DNA of 25,441 nucleotides from Anaerolineales bacterium UBA4826 (GCA_002400365.1 DHFK01000043.1:21948-47388), one strand, 5' to 3'; positions 1 to 7,661 are shown, counted from the stretch's first letter. Notes: generated by a model not told the origin, from the letters alone. Numbers and translations: made by a program.

Positions 1-4
1 GACG

Positions 5-544
5 CTAACGCCACGCCACGACGACCTTTTTCTCCCGTCCGTCGCGGTCCACGTACATCACATAGCCCTGGTCGCGTCCGGCTTCAAATAGTCGTTTGGT
101 GATCGCGACGTCGTCGCGGCAGTACGCGATCAGTTGCTCGATCTTCCCCTCGCGAAACCAGCGAATCGCCGTGAGACCATCGGCGGACTTGTGCGCCGCG
201 GGGCCCAACGTCGCGCGGGCGAGCGCGTCCAGTCCGATGCGAAAGCCGAGTTTGTTGTAAATGTCGTCGAGCAGGTCCAGCGTGGGCAGTTCGCTCAAGC
301 GCTCCGGCGTGTACGCCTTGAGCACCTGGTAATCGAAACTTAGCAGATTGAACCCGATGACGCGGTCCGCCGCTTTGAGCTCGGCGATCAACGCCGGCAC
401 GTCTTTCTCGGTGTAGACGTGATAGGCGTTGGTCGCGGTGGAGAATGTCACGGCGACGGATACGCGCAGCAACTTGAGATTCTCGCGCCCGCCGACTTCT
501 TGGAACGAGCGCTGGGTTTCGAGATCGAAGAAGAGATTGCTCAT
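5..544 (-). CDS. DEDDy-type 3'-5' exonuclease, RNase H-like fold
   Basis: A 179-residue protein of the RNase H-like 3'-5' exonuclease superfamily, close to the stand-alone exonuclease domains often annotated 'ribonuclease H-like' (YprB type). The three acidic motifs are visible: FFDLET (Asp7, Glu9), GFNLLSFD (Asp71) and YCRDD (Tyr141, Asp145), the last being the YxxxD signature of the DEDDy subgroup. Together they would bind two metal ions and remove 3' nucleotides from DNA or RNA; the substrate cannot be read from sequence. The ATG at 542-544 overlaps the stop of the upstream transporter by four bases (ATGA), so translation is probably coupled. It is the last of three tightly packed genes, complete within the window, and ends only four bases from the window edge. 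Confidence 0.85.
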   Translation of the reverse strand: MSNLFFDLETQRSFQEVGGRENLKLLRVSVAVTFSTATNAYHVYTEKDVPALIAELKAADRVIGFNLLSFDYQVLKAYTPERLSELPTLDLLDDIYNKLGFRIGLDALARATLGPAAHKSADGLTAIRWFREGKIEQLIAYCRDDVAITKRLFEAGRDQGYVMYVDRDGREKKVVVAWR

Positions 545-1452
545 TTCAGAATCCCCAACAGAATCGTCAGCGAGACGACGCTGCCCAGTGTCGAGGCGAA
601 TATGATCCCGGTGACGAGTTTCGGGCGCGCGTCAAATTCAACCGCGACAATCGAAGCCATAACGGCAGTTGGCATGGAGGCTTGGAGGATGCAGACCGCG
701 CGCGTGATGCCCTCCAAGCCCAGGAGCGCCGCGAGCGGAAAAGCCAGCAGCGGGGTGATGACCAATTTGGCAAAGGTCGCCAGACTGATCAGCGCGCGAT
801 CATTCTCCAGAGTGACGCCCGCGAGTTCGATGCCGAGGATGGCGAGCATGATCGGTACCGCGCCGCTGCTAGCCAGGTCAACTGACTTCATCAGCGGCTC
901 AGGCACGGCGATGCGCGCCAGGTTGAAAACCAAGCCCAGCCCTACGGCGTACACGAGCGGCAACTTGAAGACGTTGAGCAGCGCTTGACGCGCGCTCGCG
1001 TTGCCGCGCGCCGCGATAAAGATGCCGAGCGTTTGAGTCAGGATCGCGCTGGTCGTGAAATAGAACGCCGCGCGCGCCAAGCCCGCGTCGCCGTAAGCAA
1101 AAAAGATCAAGGGCAGACCATAATTGCCGGCGTTGACGAACAGAACGGCGAGCGCAAAGGCGCTGCCCGTCACGCGGTCGTACCGCCGCAGTTTGATCAG
1201 CAGCCAACTCACCAGCCCCATCAGCGCGGTAATGGCGATGGCGAACGCGCCGATCGCAACGTATTCGCGGCTGAGCGTGGCGCGATAGGTGGAAGCGAAA
1301 ACCAGCGCGGGGGTGAATAGATACAACATCAGGCGCGAGATGGAACGCGCATCCACGTCAATCGTTTTGGCGAGGAGAAAACCGATCGCCGCGACCAGGA
1401 CGATGGGTGAAATGATGTTGATCAGGATGGAAGGAAGCGCTGCCAGGTTCAT
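541..1452 (-). CDS. AEC (auxin efflux carrier) family transporter
   Basis: A 303-residue, very hydrophobic protein with about ten predicted membrane segments in two halves, the normal length and plan of the auxin efflux carrier family (PF03547). The conserved NAGNYGLPL stretch near residue 107 is typical of the first half's broken helix. Members export small organic acids or other anions, and the substrate here is unknown. The gene starts six bases after the HEAT-repeat gene and its stop overlaps the exonuclease start, so all three are probably one transcript. No functional link between transporter, HEAT protein and exonuclease is obvious. Confidence 0.9.
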   Translation of the reverse strand: MNLAALPSILINIISPIVLVAAIGFLLAKTIDVDARSISRLMLYLFTPALVFASTYRATLSREYVAIGAFAIAITALMGLVSWLLIKLRRYDRVTGSAFALAVLFVNAGNYGLPLIFFAYGDAGLARAAFYFTTSAILTQTLGIFIAARGNASARQALLNVFKLPLVYAVGLGLVFNLARIAVPEPLMKSVDLASSGAVPIMLAILGIELAGVTLENDRALISLATFAKLVITPLLAFPLAALLGLEGITRAVCILQASMPTAVMASIVAVEFDARPKLVTGIIFASTLGSVVSLTILLGILK

Positions 1453-1458
1453 TGATGG

Positions 1459-2466
1459 CTAGGCTTCTTCTGCGCGGTCTGCGTCATCCCCGGCTTCTGC
1501 GTCCGGGCGCTGGTCAGCGTCAAAGTCGAACAGCAAGAACTCGGAGCCGTCGGCGAACTCGAGTTCTTCCAACGCCTGGGTGGCGAGGACGCTCAGCGCC
1601 TCGTCGTCCGATGCGGCGACTTGGGTCAGCGCGGCTTTGGCCGCCTTCCCGCCGACTTGTCCCAGCGCGGTGGTCGCGGCGCTTTGCACTTCGCGGTCCG
1701 GATCGTCCAGCAATTCGATCAGGCGCGGCGTCGCTTCGCGATTTTCCAACTCGCCGGCGGCGCGGGCGGCTTCAAAACGCATCCGCCCGTCCGGCGATTC
1801 GAGTTCATCTTGCGCGGTCTTGCGCCAGTATGGATCCGCCGAGCGCCCCATCGCCGCGACCGCGCTCGCGCGCATCTCCGGCATGTCGTCTTCGTACGCG
1901 GCGGCGATCACCTCGCGCACGATGTCGTCGCCCCAGTACGCCAGCGCTTCGAGCGCGCGGCAGCGGACGACGAGATCTTCGTTCGCGCTGCGCGTCGTCG
2001 CGAGCAGCGCTTCGCTGATCAGCGCGGTCTGATTTTCCGGCAAGCGCCCGTACTCGCCGAGCAGCACGAACCGACCCAGCGCGTCGGCGGCGGCGGCGCG
2101 CACGCCCGGGTCCGGATCGCTCCGCAGGAATCCGATCAGCGGCTTGACGAGCGCGGCGTCTTCGTCCTCCCACAACCCTTCGATGCCGGCGGCGCGGATC
2201 GGCGCGTCGTCGTCGGCCAGGAAATAGCGATAGAGGAGATTGAAATCAAGTTTGAAATCCTGTTCGGCTAACTCGACCATCAGCCGCGCGGCGCGGCGAC
2301 GGCGTTCGAGGGGCAGCGCAATCCAGGTTTGGGCAAAGGCGTTGAGTTCTTTCTTGCCGGCGCCCGACAGCGCGCTGAGCGCGGTCGCGGAGAGCGACGC
2401 GTTGGGGTCTTGGAGGCGCGCGAGCGCGGCGTGAAAGCCGGTCATGGTCTGTTTCTTGCGAGGCAT
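1459..2466 (-). CDS. HEAT-repeat domain protein
   Basis: A 335-residue soluble protein made of consecutive HEAT/PBS-lyase-type helical repeats from about residue 90 to 300. Recurring units of roughly 30-35 residues carry signatures such as DPDPGVRAAAADALG, DMPEMRASAVAAMG and DPDREVQSAATTALG. The N-terminus is basic, and the C-terminal 30 residues are Asp/Glu-rich (ending near DADRAEEA). Such solenoids are protein-protein scaffolds; no catalytic motif is present, so no specific role can be assigned. It is the first gene of the HEAT-transporter-exonuclease operon. An extended -10 element sits just upstream, and a GGAG ribosome site precedes the ATG at 2464-2466. Confidence 0.85.
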   Translation of the reverse strand: MPRKKQTMTGFHAALARLQDPNASLSATALSALSGAGKKELNAFAQTWIALPLERRRRAARLMVELAEQDFKLDFNLLYRYFLADDDAPIRAAGIEGLWEDEDAALVKPLIGFLRSDPDPGVRAAAADALGRFVLLGEYGRLPENQTALISEALLATTRSANEDLVVRCRALEALAYWGDDIVREVIAAAYEDDMPEMRASAVAAMGRSADPYWRKTAQDELESPDGRMRFEAARAAGELENREATPRLIELLDDPDREVQSAATTALGQVGGKAAKAALTQVAASDDEALSVLATQALEELEFADGSEFLLFDFDADQRPDAEAGDDADRAEEA

Positions 2467-2484
2467 CGTTCAAACTCCGCTTGC

Positions 2485-2490
2485 ATTATA
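2485..2490 (-). promoter_or_regulatory. Extended -10 promoter of the HEAT-repeat operon
   Basis: Read on the minus strand this is TGGTATAAT, a perfect -10 box with an upstream TG. No good -35 is visible at the usual distance. It predicts a leader of only about 12 nt carrying the GGAG ribosome site. Confidence 0.55.
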
Positions 2491-2517
2491 CCACAAGATG
2501 CGCGCGGCGGCGCACGC

Positions 2518-3243
2518 TTATGCCCGACTGGCGAGAATCTCGGCGAGGTGCATTGCTTTGACCGGCGAATTGATTTTCTGTAACCCGCCGGCGATGTTCA
2601 TCAAACAGCCCGGCTCGCCGACGACCACGACCTCCGCGCCGCTCGCCTGAATCGTGTTGACTTTGTCCTCCATCATCGCGCGCGAGACTTCGGGATAGAC
2701 CATGCTAAAGATGCCGCCAAAGCCGCAGCACGTTTCCTCTGAAGACAGCGGAATCAGTTCGAGCCCCTTGACCGCGCGCAGCAGTCGCTTTGGTTCGTCG
2801 CGCAAACCCAGTCCGCGCAAGCCGTGGCAGGACGCGTGATAGGTGACCTTGCGCGGAAAAGACGCGCCGACGTCGGTCACTTGCAGCACGTTCACGAGGA
2901 ACTGGCTGAACTCGCAAGTGCGCGCGGCGGTCGCCTGGGCGAGCGCGTGTTCGCGCGTCCCGGCGGGGAATAGTTCCACGTAACGATGCCGCACAAAATC
3001 TACGCACGAGCCAGAGGGCGCGACGATATAGCCATCGGTCGCGCCGAACGCTTTCAACCACTGGCGCGCGAGTCCGCGCGTCTGGCTCTGAAAGCCGCTG
3101 TTGTAAAACGGCTGGCCGCAGCAGGTTTGTCCCTCCGGCATGGCGCACTGCACGCCGAGGCGTTCCAGCACCTCGACCATGTCTTTGAGCGCCGGCGAGA
3201 AAAAGTTTTCGCCGAGGCACGTGAGAAAGAGTTGCGCTTGCAT
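2518..3243 (-). CDS. CCG-domain (Fe-S) protein, LutA/GlcF/YkgE family
   Basis: A 241-residue protein with two CCG (DUF3400/PF02754) modules: Cys9 with CCG at 41-43 and Cys80, then Cys139 with CCG at 172-174 and Cys213. This is the cysteine spacing of LutA, the C-terminal half of GlcF and heterodisulfide reductase HdrB, where the cysteines bind a noncubane iron-sulfur cluster. Its length matches stand-alone LutA/YkgE, a subunit of the lactate utilisation system. The usual partners lutB and lutC are not adjacent, so the oxidase it serves is unknown; it may pair with a distantly encoded FAD-linked oxidase. Both CCG motifs use ordinary Cys codons. A GAGG site lies upstream of the ATG at 3241-3243. 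Confidence 0.85.
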   Translation of the reverse strand: MQAQLFLTCLGENFFSPALKDMVEVLERLGVQCAMPEGQTCCGQPFYNSGFQSQTRGLARQWLKAFGATDGYIVAPSGSCVDFVRHRYVELFPAGTREHALAQATAARTCEFSQFLVNVLQVTDVGASFPRKVTYHASCHGLRGLGLRDEPKRLLRAVKGLELIPLSSEETCCGFGGIFSMVYPEVSRAMMEDKVNTIQASGAEVVVVGEPGCLMNIAGGLQKINSPVKAMHLAEILASRA

Positions 3244-3281
3244 GGATACCTCGTGGTTGTGAATCTGTTTATCTCGTCTGG

Positions 3282-3704
3282 CTAGTCATCCCGCGGCGCT
3301 TGGCGAAGCGCTTTGACTACGCTCCGGCGCCGCTTACGGTCCAACCGTCGTTGCTCCGTCGCGCGCGCGGGCTTGGTCTGGCGGCGCGTTTTCGGCTTGA
3401 CCGCCGCTTGCCGAATCAGCGCGATCAGGCGCGCGCGCGCATCCGCGCGGTTCCGCTCTTGCGTGCGGAAGCGCTGCGCCTCGATGATTAGCATCCCCTC
3501 CGCGTTCACACGCCGACCCGCCAATCGGATCAGCCGCGCGCGCACCTCCTCCGGGAGCGAGGGGGAATGGCGCGCGTCAAAACGCAGTTGCACTGCGGTT
3601 GCGACCTTGTTGACGTTCTGCCCGCCCGGTCCTGAGGCGCGGATGAATTCTTCGTGCAATTCAGTTTCGTCAAGCGCGAGGGTGGGAGTAATCGGAATCA
3701 TCAT
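3282..3704 (-). CDS. arfB: Alternative ribosome-rescue factor ArfB (YaeJ), peptidyl-tRNA hydrolase
   Basis: A 140-residue protein with the class I release-factor GGQ motif (residues 27-29, within RASGPGGQNVNK) and a Lys/Arg-rich C-terminal tail rich in RRLDRKRRR-type stretches. That is the ArfB/ICT1 architecture: GGQ hydrolyses peptidyl-tRNA on stalled ribosomes while the basic tail enters the empty mRNA channel. Length matches the family (about 140). The reading frame is open 17 codons further upstream, but homologs begin shortly before the IPITP-like segment, so the ATG at 3702-3704 (or the adjacent one at 3699-3701) is preferred. It appears to be transcribed alone, after a 414-bp non-coding region. 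Confidence 0.88.
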   Translation of the reverse strand: MMIPITPTLALDETELHEEFIRASGPGGQNVNKVATAVQLRFDARHSPSLPEEVRARLIRLAGRRVNAEGMLIIEAQRFRTQERNRADARARLIALIRQAAVKPKTRRQTKPARATEQRRLDRKRRRSVVKALRQAPRDD

Positions 3705-4059
3705 GCGAAATGATTCTACACCCATTCGTATCCGCGCGTCAAAGCCCTTCCACAACCATTATTGCGAGAACCCCATAGCGCGCGGCGGTATGCCCAAGAG
3801 CAGAAATGCGGCAGAACGCCGAACGCCCGGCGACACCTGCACATGCGTAACCGCAGGTGCAAGTGTGAATCGCGGGCTACAGAGCAGCGTCGGACAAGTC
3901 CGACCAGCCCGATTCATCGGACGCTGTTTCGTAGCACGGCGGATTTATCTCCGTGCGTTCTCGTTGCCGCGACGACGAGACATTTCGACGCAATCCTTCG
4001 ACTCACTGCGCTCGCTCAGAACCGTGCCTCGAAATGACAGACTGAGTAACAGGAAAAAG
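3705..4059. other. Non-coding region between arfB and the selenoprotein gene
   Basis: About 355 bp with no supportable gene. It holds a short hairpin (CACCTGC 3834-3840 and GCAGGTG 3853-3859) and an inverted pair CATTTCGA 3981-3988 / TCGAAATG 4029-4036. The inverted pair frames a TTCGACTCACTGCGCTCGCTC-type sequence that resembles a remnant of a dispersed repeat. Open frames here have no recognisable protein character. Confidence 0.6.
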
Positions 4060-4085
4060 AAAACCAGCCCGGAACGGCTGGTTTT
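4060..4085 (-). terminator. Rho-independent terminator of the redox operon
   Basis: Perfect 10-bp stem AAAACCAGCC (4060-4069) / GGCTGGTTTT (4076-4085) with a six-base loop. On the minus strand it is followed by a T-rich tract (TTTTCTTTTTCC). It lies just downstream of the recoded stop at 4119 rather than directly after the internal TGA, as expected if the gene runs to 4119. Confidence 0.85.
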
Positions 4086-4118
4086 AGAGCGCGGCAGACA
4101 GGAGGTGAGTCCGCCAGA

Positions 4119-4646
4119 TCACGGTCCCCAATCCGATGCGACCTGGAGTTTCTTGAGCGGCTGCGTCGGGTCGTTGCTTCGCACCGGAATTTCAAACAGG
4201 TGCTTGCCGTCCATGCCTTCGTGCATCATAAAGTCAATGTAGATCGTCGTAGACTGCCCCGGCTGCAATGTCGTCTGACCGACGACAGTGTCGGGCGGTC
4301 AGCATCCCTGCAACAAGGTCACGGTCCGCGGCACGTTCAGACTGAGCGTATTGTCGCCCACGTTCTTGAGATTGAACAAGGCGCGCACCATGGTGTCCAA
4401 GCGCTGGTACCCCAGGTCAATCCGGTCGCGGTCTACTTGCAGACGCGGTCCCACGACCCCCGCGTTTGCCGGGCGCGCCGCTTGAGTTTGCGCGAACAAG
4501 GCATAACCGATCGCGAGCGCGGCGACTAGGGCGATCGCCGCGACAGATATCGCGATTCTCATTTTCTTGTTCCGCGCCTCCTGCTGCCGCCGCCGTTCGC
4601 GCGCCGCAGCCCGCGCCTCCGTCCGGCGGAGTGGTTTCTCTACCAT
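4119..4646 (-). CDS. Probable selenoprotein: membrane-anchored DUF1573-like protein with in-frame UGA (Sec116)
   Basis: Conventional reading stops at a TGA (4299-4301) after 115 residues. Reading through gives 175 residues ending at a TGA at 4119-4121. The N-terminus is highly basic, residues 31-52 form one membrane segment, and an Ig-like DUF1573 fold follows on the outside. Strands before the TGA (DRIDLGY, FNLKNVGDNTLSL) and after it (TLQPGQSTTIYIDF, MMHEGMDGKHLFEIPVRSND) belong to one continuous domain. At the junction the sequence reads QGC-U-PPD. As I recall, related proteins have GC-Cys-PP there, so Sec replaces the second Cys. A bacterial-type SECIS hairpin follows at the right distance. 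Such a Cys-Sec pair suggests redox or metal chemistry in the envelope. It is last in the CuA/Fe-S operon, 15 bp after the previous gene, with an AGGGAG ribosome site. The alternative is a nonsense-mutated or mis-sequenced gene. Confidence 0.75.
4266..4290 (-). promoter_or_regulatory. Candidate bacterial SECIS hairpin for Sec insertion
   Basis: In the minus-strand transcript, UGUCGUC (4287-4281) pairs perfectly with GACGACA (4275-4269) around the loop GGUCA (4280-4276). Two further pairs lie below a C/U mismatch. The loop begins 18 nt after the UGA. From memory, the E. coli fdhF SECIS also has a GGUC loop 18 nt after its UGA and a U at position 17, as here. A competing shorter hairpin closer to the UGA is possible. 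Confidence 0.7.
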
Positions 4647-4661
4647 TCGTTTTGCTCCCTT

Positions 4662-5699
4662 CTATTTTGCGTTGCTCATTCCGTAATCGAACACGAACGA
4701 GCGAATAAAGCCGATGAGATCCCACATATCCTGGTCTGAATAGAGGGTTCTCCATTCGGGCATGCCGGTACCCATGCCGCCGCGCAGGACTTTGCCTTGC
4801 AGCAACACATCGCTCGCGCCGAGCATCTGCGCCGCGTCCGTGAAATCGGCGGGACCGCGCTTGGCATATGCGCCGTGCGCCATGCGCGAATCCGTTTGCA
4901 TGGCGGCGAGTCCCGGCAAATTCCTGCCCGCCGGGCCATTTCCCTTGCCGGTTTCGCCGTGGCACGCGGCGCAGTCGCGCACAAACAACTTGCTCCCGCG
5001 CGCAAGTGCAGAGTCTGCCCCGGGGGACGCCGGATCGCCGCTGGCGCGTTTCCAAGCAAAGGCGACGACGTCCCACAGTTGACCGTCGCTGTACGCTTTC
5101 AGCGCCGGGTCGCCGCGCAGTTCCGCAAAGACATTGCTTGGCGATTGCGCGCGCAAATCGCCTGGCACGCTCACGTCGAGCCGCGCGCCGCGCGCGGCGG
5201 AGGGTCGCTGCGCGGGCACATTTTGCGCCGGGTGTGGCGCATCAATGTCAATGTTCATCTGCTGATAAAGCGGCGGCGCGATAGTCGGGAGCGGTGGGTC
5301 AGGATTGCCGGGATCAATCACCTCGATCACACCGCGCATCCGCCAATGATCTACGCTGCACCAGCGCGTGCAAGCGAACGGATACCGCCCCGCGCGCGCT
5401 GCGACGAATTCGATTTCCTCCACGTGCCCCGGCAGGATTTCGTCTACGTAGATGTCGAGCGCGGGAATCGCAAAGCCGTGAACCACATCCGGCGCGGCGA
5501 TTCGCAAGCGCACGCGTTCGCCCACGTTGACGCGAATTGCATCCGGCTGCCAGCCGCCGTTCGCCGGCGCGTTCGCGGTCAGCGCGATGACGCGCGCGCC
5601 GGTCGTGGTTGTCCGCTGCGCCTGATAGCCAAAGAGCGCGGCGGGAAACGCGACGAAGATGAGGAAGACAATTGTCAGAGCAAAGAGTTCCCGTTTCAT
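4662..5699 (-). CDS. CuA-cytochrome c fusion protein (COX2-like cupredoxin plus c-type haem)
   Basis: A 345-residue envelope protein. It has an N-terminal membrane anchor (about 7-25), then a cupredoxin domain with a full CuA ligand set: His74, and C-x3-C-x3-H-x2-M as Cys110, Cys114, His118, Met121. The C-terminal domain is a cytochrome c with CAACH at 243-247 and a likely Met313 ligand in the TGMPEW segment. The plan matches the cytochrome-c-fused subunit II of caa3-type oxidases, but it has one anchor instead of two and no subunit I gene nearby. Residues 194-217 (DPALKAY...LWDVVAFAW) look like the last helix of another cytochrome c domain whose haem motif is gone. It probably passes electrons between a haem and CuA outside the membrane. 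No ribosome site is visible, because an AT-rich repeat abuts the ATG. Confidence 0.85.
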   Translation of the reverse strand: MKRELFALTIVFLIFVAFPAALFGYQAQRTTTTGARVIALTANAPANGGWQPDAIRVNVGERVRLRIAAPDVVHGFAIPALDIYVDEILPGHVEEIEFVAARAGRYPFACTRWCSVDHWRMRGVIEVIDPGNPDPPLPTIAPPLYQQMNIDIDAPHPAQNVPAQRPSAARGARLDVSVPGDLRAQSPSNVFAELRGDPALKAYSDGQLWDVVAFAWKRASGDPASPGADSALARGSKLFVRDCAACHGETGKGNGPAGRNLPGLAAMQTDSRMAHGAYAKRGPADFTDAAQMLGASDVLLQGKVLRGGMGTGMPEWRTLYSDQDMWDLIGFIRSFVFDYGMSNAK

Positions 5700-5777
5700 T
5701 TCGGATTTCGGATTTCAGATTGCAGATTTCGGATTGTGAGTTTGCAATCTGAAATCCAGAATCTGAAATCTGCAATC
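5700..5777. repeat. Word-palindrome spacer (GATTTCAGATT type)
   Basis: Between the Fe-S gene and the CuA-cytochrome gene. GGATTTCAGATTGCA (5710-5724) is inverted at 5743-5757, and GATTGCAGATTTC (5718-5730) is inverted at 5765-5777. The upstream gene's TGA stop (5776-5778) overlaps the outer arm. AT-rich against a GC-rich background. Confidence 0.85.
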
Positions 5778-7140
5778 ACACATAGAGCCACAGCATCGCC
5801 AGCGTGAACGCGGCGCAGAACGCGACGATCGGCAGCGCGGCGCGTTGGGGCATCCGCAGTTCGCGCGCCGCGCGCAGCGCGAGCGCAATCGCCGCTGCCA
5901 ATCCGACGAGCAGAATCGGAATTTGCAAGAGCGGGATCCAGCCCGCGAGATATGGCGTCCATTTCCAATCCGCCGTGCCGAAAAGATTCCAGCCCCAACC
6001 GAAGGGATCGGACAAGACCTGCCACGCGTAGGAAGAATTGACAAGCACAAAGGATAGACTGAACGCGACCCACGCTGCCAACCCCAGCGGCACGAGCGCA
6101 TAGGCGTAGGCGACGAAAAGTTCTCGCGTGGATGTGGCGGCGCGCGCGATGCGCCTGGCGAGCCAAGCGCACGCGAAAAATAATCCGGGGACGATTGCGA
6201 GATTCGCGGCGAAAAAACTCGCGGCGTAAACCCACCACTCTACGCTGCCGACCGCGTACGCGGTCTCTTTCAAGACTGACCAGGGACCCAGCAGGACGAT
6301 CGAGTACGCCAGCGCGCACGTCAGCATGATGAACGCCTTGTACGCTTCGTCGAGACGACGACCTCTGCTCGTTAACAGGTCTGCGCCGAACGGTCGCGCG
6401 TACAGCGCGAGGTTATCGAGCGGACAGGTCTTGAAACATTCCGTGCACATGCCGCAGTACGTGTTCTTGTCCAGCGCTGCCGGGAAGACGAGCCAGGGGC
6501 AGCCGTAACCCGCCGCGCTGCCGACGTAGCAGGTCTTGTTCTTGTGCGTCGCGCAGAGCGCGTGGTCTTTGACGCGCACCTCGACTGGCGCGAGTTGCGA
6601 ATACAAGCCGATGAATCCGCCGACCGGGCAAAGGTAGCGACAAAAGGCGCGGCGCTCAAAGAGCAGACTCATCGCCAGCGCGACGAGCGCGAACGCGGCA
6701 AGCACGAGCGCGCTGACCAGCGGCGTCGTCAAGATGACCACGCAAAAGAGCGCGACGGCGAGGAACGAGGCGTTCTGCAGCCAGATGTTGTTGAATCGTT
6801 TGGGCCACTTCCAGCCCAGCGTGTACAGTCTGCCGCCTGCGCGCGGCTGGACCAGGGCGCGGCGTTGCAGCCATTCGCCCGGCGCGGGGATGGGACACAT
6901 CGCGCACCACAACCGCCCCGCGAACGGCACCAGCAACAGCATGACGAGCGCCCACCAGACGATCCAAACAAACACGATGCCGAAATTGCGGCTGCCCGCC
7001 GGCGTGCCAAAGAGTCCGGCAAGGATCGCGAGCACAAAGACCGGCAGCGTAAGCGCGACCAACGACCATGGCAGCCAGCGGCTGACGAGGATCTTTTTGA
7101 CGATGGGGACTTGTGTCAACTCCAAGCGATTCATGGTCAT
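5776..7140 (-). CDS. NapH/NosR-like polytopic membrane protein with 4Fe-4S ferredoxin motifs
   Basis: A 454-residue protein with membrane segments from about 23, 53, 124 and 143 onward and several more in the C-terminal half. Its cysteines follow the NapH/NosR/MauN pattern: CAMCP (79-83) and CRYLCP (167-172) at membrane edges, extra Cys196 and Cys204, and a ferredoxin-like CGMCTECFKTCP at 229-240. Family members carry electrons between the quinone pool and periplasmic redox proteins through iron-sulfur clusters. The region after the ferredoxin motif is longer than in NapH and adds membrane helices. Two nearby ATGs (7138-7140 and 7132-7134) are possible starts; neither has a clear ribosome site. 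The frame stays open farther upstream into repeat-derived sequence, which I excluded. Its CuA neighbours suggest it feeds or drains them. Confidence 0.85.
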   Translation of the reverse strand: MTMNRLELTQVPIVKKILVSRWLPWSLVALTLPVFVLAILAGLFGTPAGSRNFGIVFVWIVWWALVMLLLVPFAGRLWCAMCPIPAPGEWLQRRALVQPRAGGRLYTLGWKWPKRFNNIWLQNASFLAVALFCVVILTTPLVSALVLAAFALVALAMSLLFERRAFCRYLCPVGGFIGLYSQLAPVEVRVKDHALCATHKNKTCYVGSAAGYGCPWLVFPAALDKNTYCGMCTECFKTCPLDNLALYARPFGADLLTSRGRRLDEAYKAFIMLTCALAYSIVLLGPWSVLKETAYAVGSVEWWVYAASFFAANLAIVPGLFFACAWLARRIARAATSTRELFVAYAYALVPLGLAAWVAFSLSFVLVNSSYAWQVLSDPFGWGWNLFGTADWKWTPYLAGWIPLLQIPILLVGLAAAIALALRAARELRMPQRAALPIVAFCAAFTLAMLWLYV

Positions 7141-7204
7141 AAGGGGTTGCGTAAAACGTGAAACGTAAGCACGTGTGGCGTGTTTACGGTTTACGCCTTG
7201 CGTC
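7141..7204. repeat. Word-palindrome spacer (CGTAAAACGTG type)
   Basis: GCGTAAA (7149-7155) is inverted as TTTACGC (7190-7196), with CGTGAAACGTAA-like repeats between. It sits between the cupredoxin stop and the Fe-S protein start and could form an RNA hairpin. Confidence 0.65.
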
Positions 7205-7657
7205 TTATTCTTCTCTCCAGAAAAAGACCACCGCGCCAATCGTTGCAATCAGCGTCACCGCCGTCGCGCGCACGAACGGAAAATTCGGTTGGACGTTCAT
7301 TTCGCCGATCATAAAGGGATGCAGCGCGCCGCACGCGACCGAGCAGCGGAACTTGAATTTGCCCTCCTTGTCGGCGACGAAGGTGGCTTGTGCGCGCTTG
7401 CCCGGCTCGGCGGCAAGATCCACGGCGTAGCCGTCAATGTACAACCCGTGCGCCGCGTCGAGCGATTCGAGATGGATCGTCACCGTGTCGCCGCGCTGAA
7501 TATCCAGCGTCGCCGGCTCAAACGCGAATTGGCGCGCGGTCACCTCAAGCGTGCGCGTCTGCGGCGCGGAGGCATTGGTCGGTATCGGAATGAACAGTGC
7601 CACAAGGATCAGCAGCGCGGTGAGCGCGATGACGATAACTCGGCGCGTTTGGTTCAT
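7205..7657 (-). CDS. CuA-site cupredoxin, COX2-like, doubly membrane-anchored
   Basis: A 150-residue protein with membrane segments at about 7-26 and 128-147 flanking one cupredoxin domain. Ligands for a binuclear CuA centre are all present: His70, and Cys105-x3-Cys109-x3-His113-x2-Met116. It is much shorter than normal cytochrome oxidase subunit II (about 250 residues) and lacks the two N-terminal hairpin helices, so a one-electron carrier role is more likely than a subunit of a standard oxidase. It is the second CuA protein in the same operon and shares the ligand pattern but not the haem domain of the first. It starts four bases after the PCYCGC gene ends. Confidence 0.85.
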   Translation of the reverse strand: MNQTRRVIVIALTALLILVALFIPIPTNASAPQTRTLEVTARQFAFEPATLDIQRGDTVTIHLESLDAAHGLYIDGYAVDLAAEPGKRAQATFVADKEGKFKFRCSVACGALHPFMIGEMNVQPNFPFVRATAVTLIATIGAVVFFWREE

Positions 7658-7661
7658 TGGC

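Noticed and set aside
3313..4242. A 309-codon plus-strand frame across arfB, the gap and the selenoprotein tail
   Set aside because: Arg/Ser-rich antisense frame typical of GC-rich DNA, with no domain and no ribosome site.
4280..4301. A shorter hairpin directly at the UGA (CGAC/GUCG or UGACC/GGUCA pairing)
   Set aside because: It would place the loop too close to the UGA and consume the GGUC bases; the 7-bp stem with the GGUCA loop is more stable-looking and has SECIS spacing, though competition is possible.
4119..4646. Reassignment of UGA as a sense codon in this genome
   Set aside because: Several intact genes here end in TGA, including the epimerase, the L,D-transpeptidase and the Fe-S membrane protein, so TGA is a normal stop and local recoding is the better explanation.
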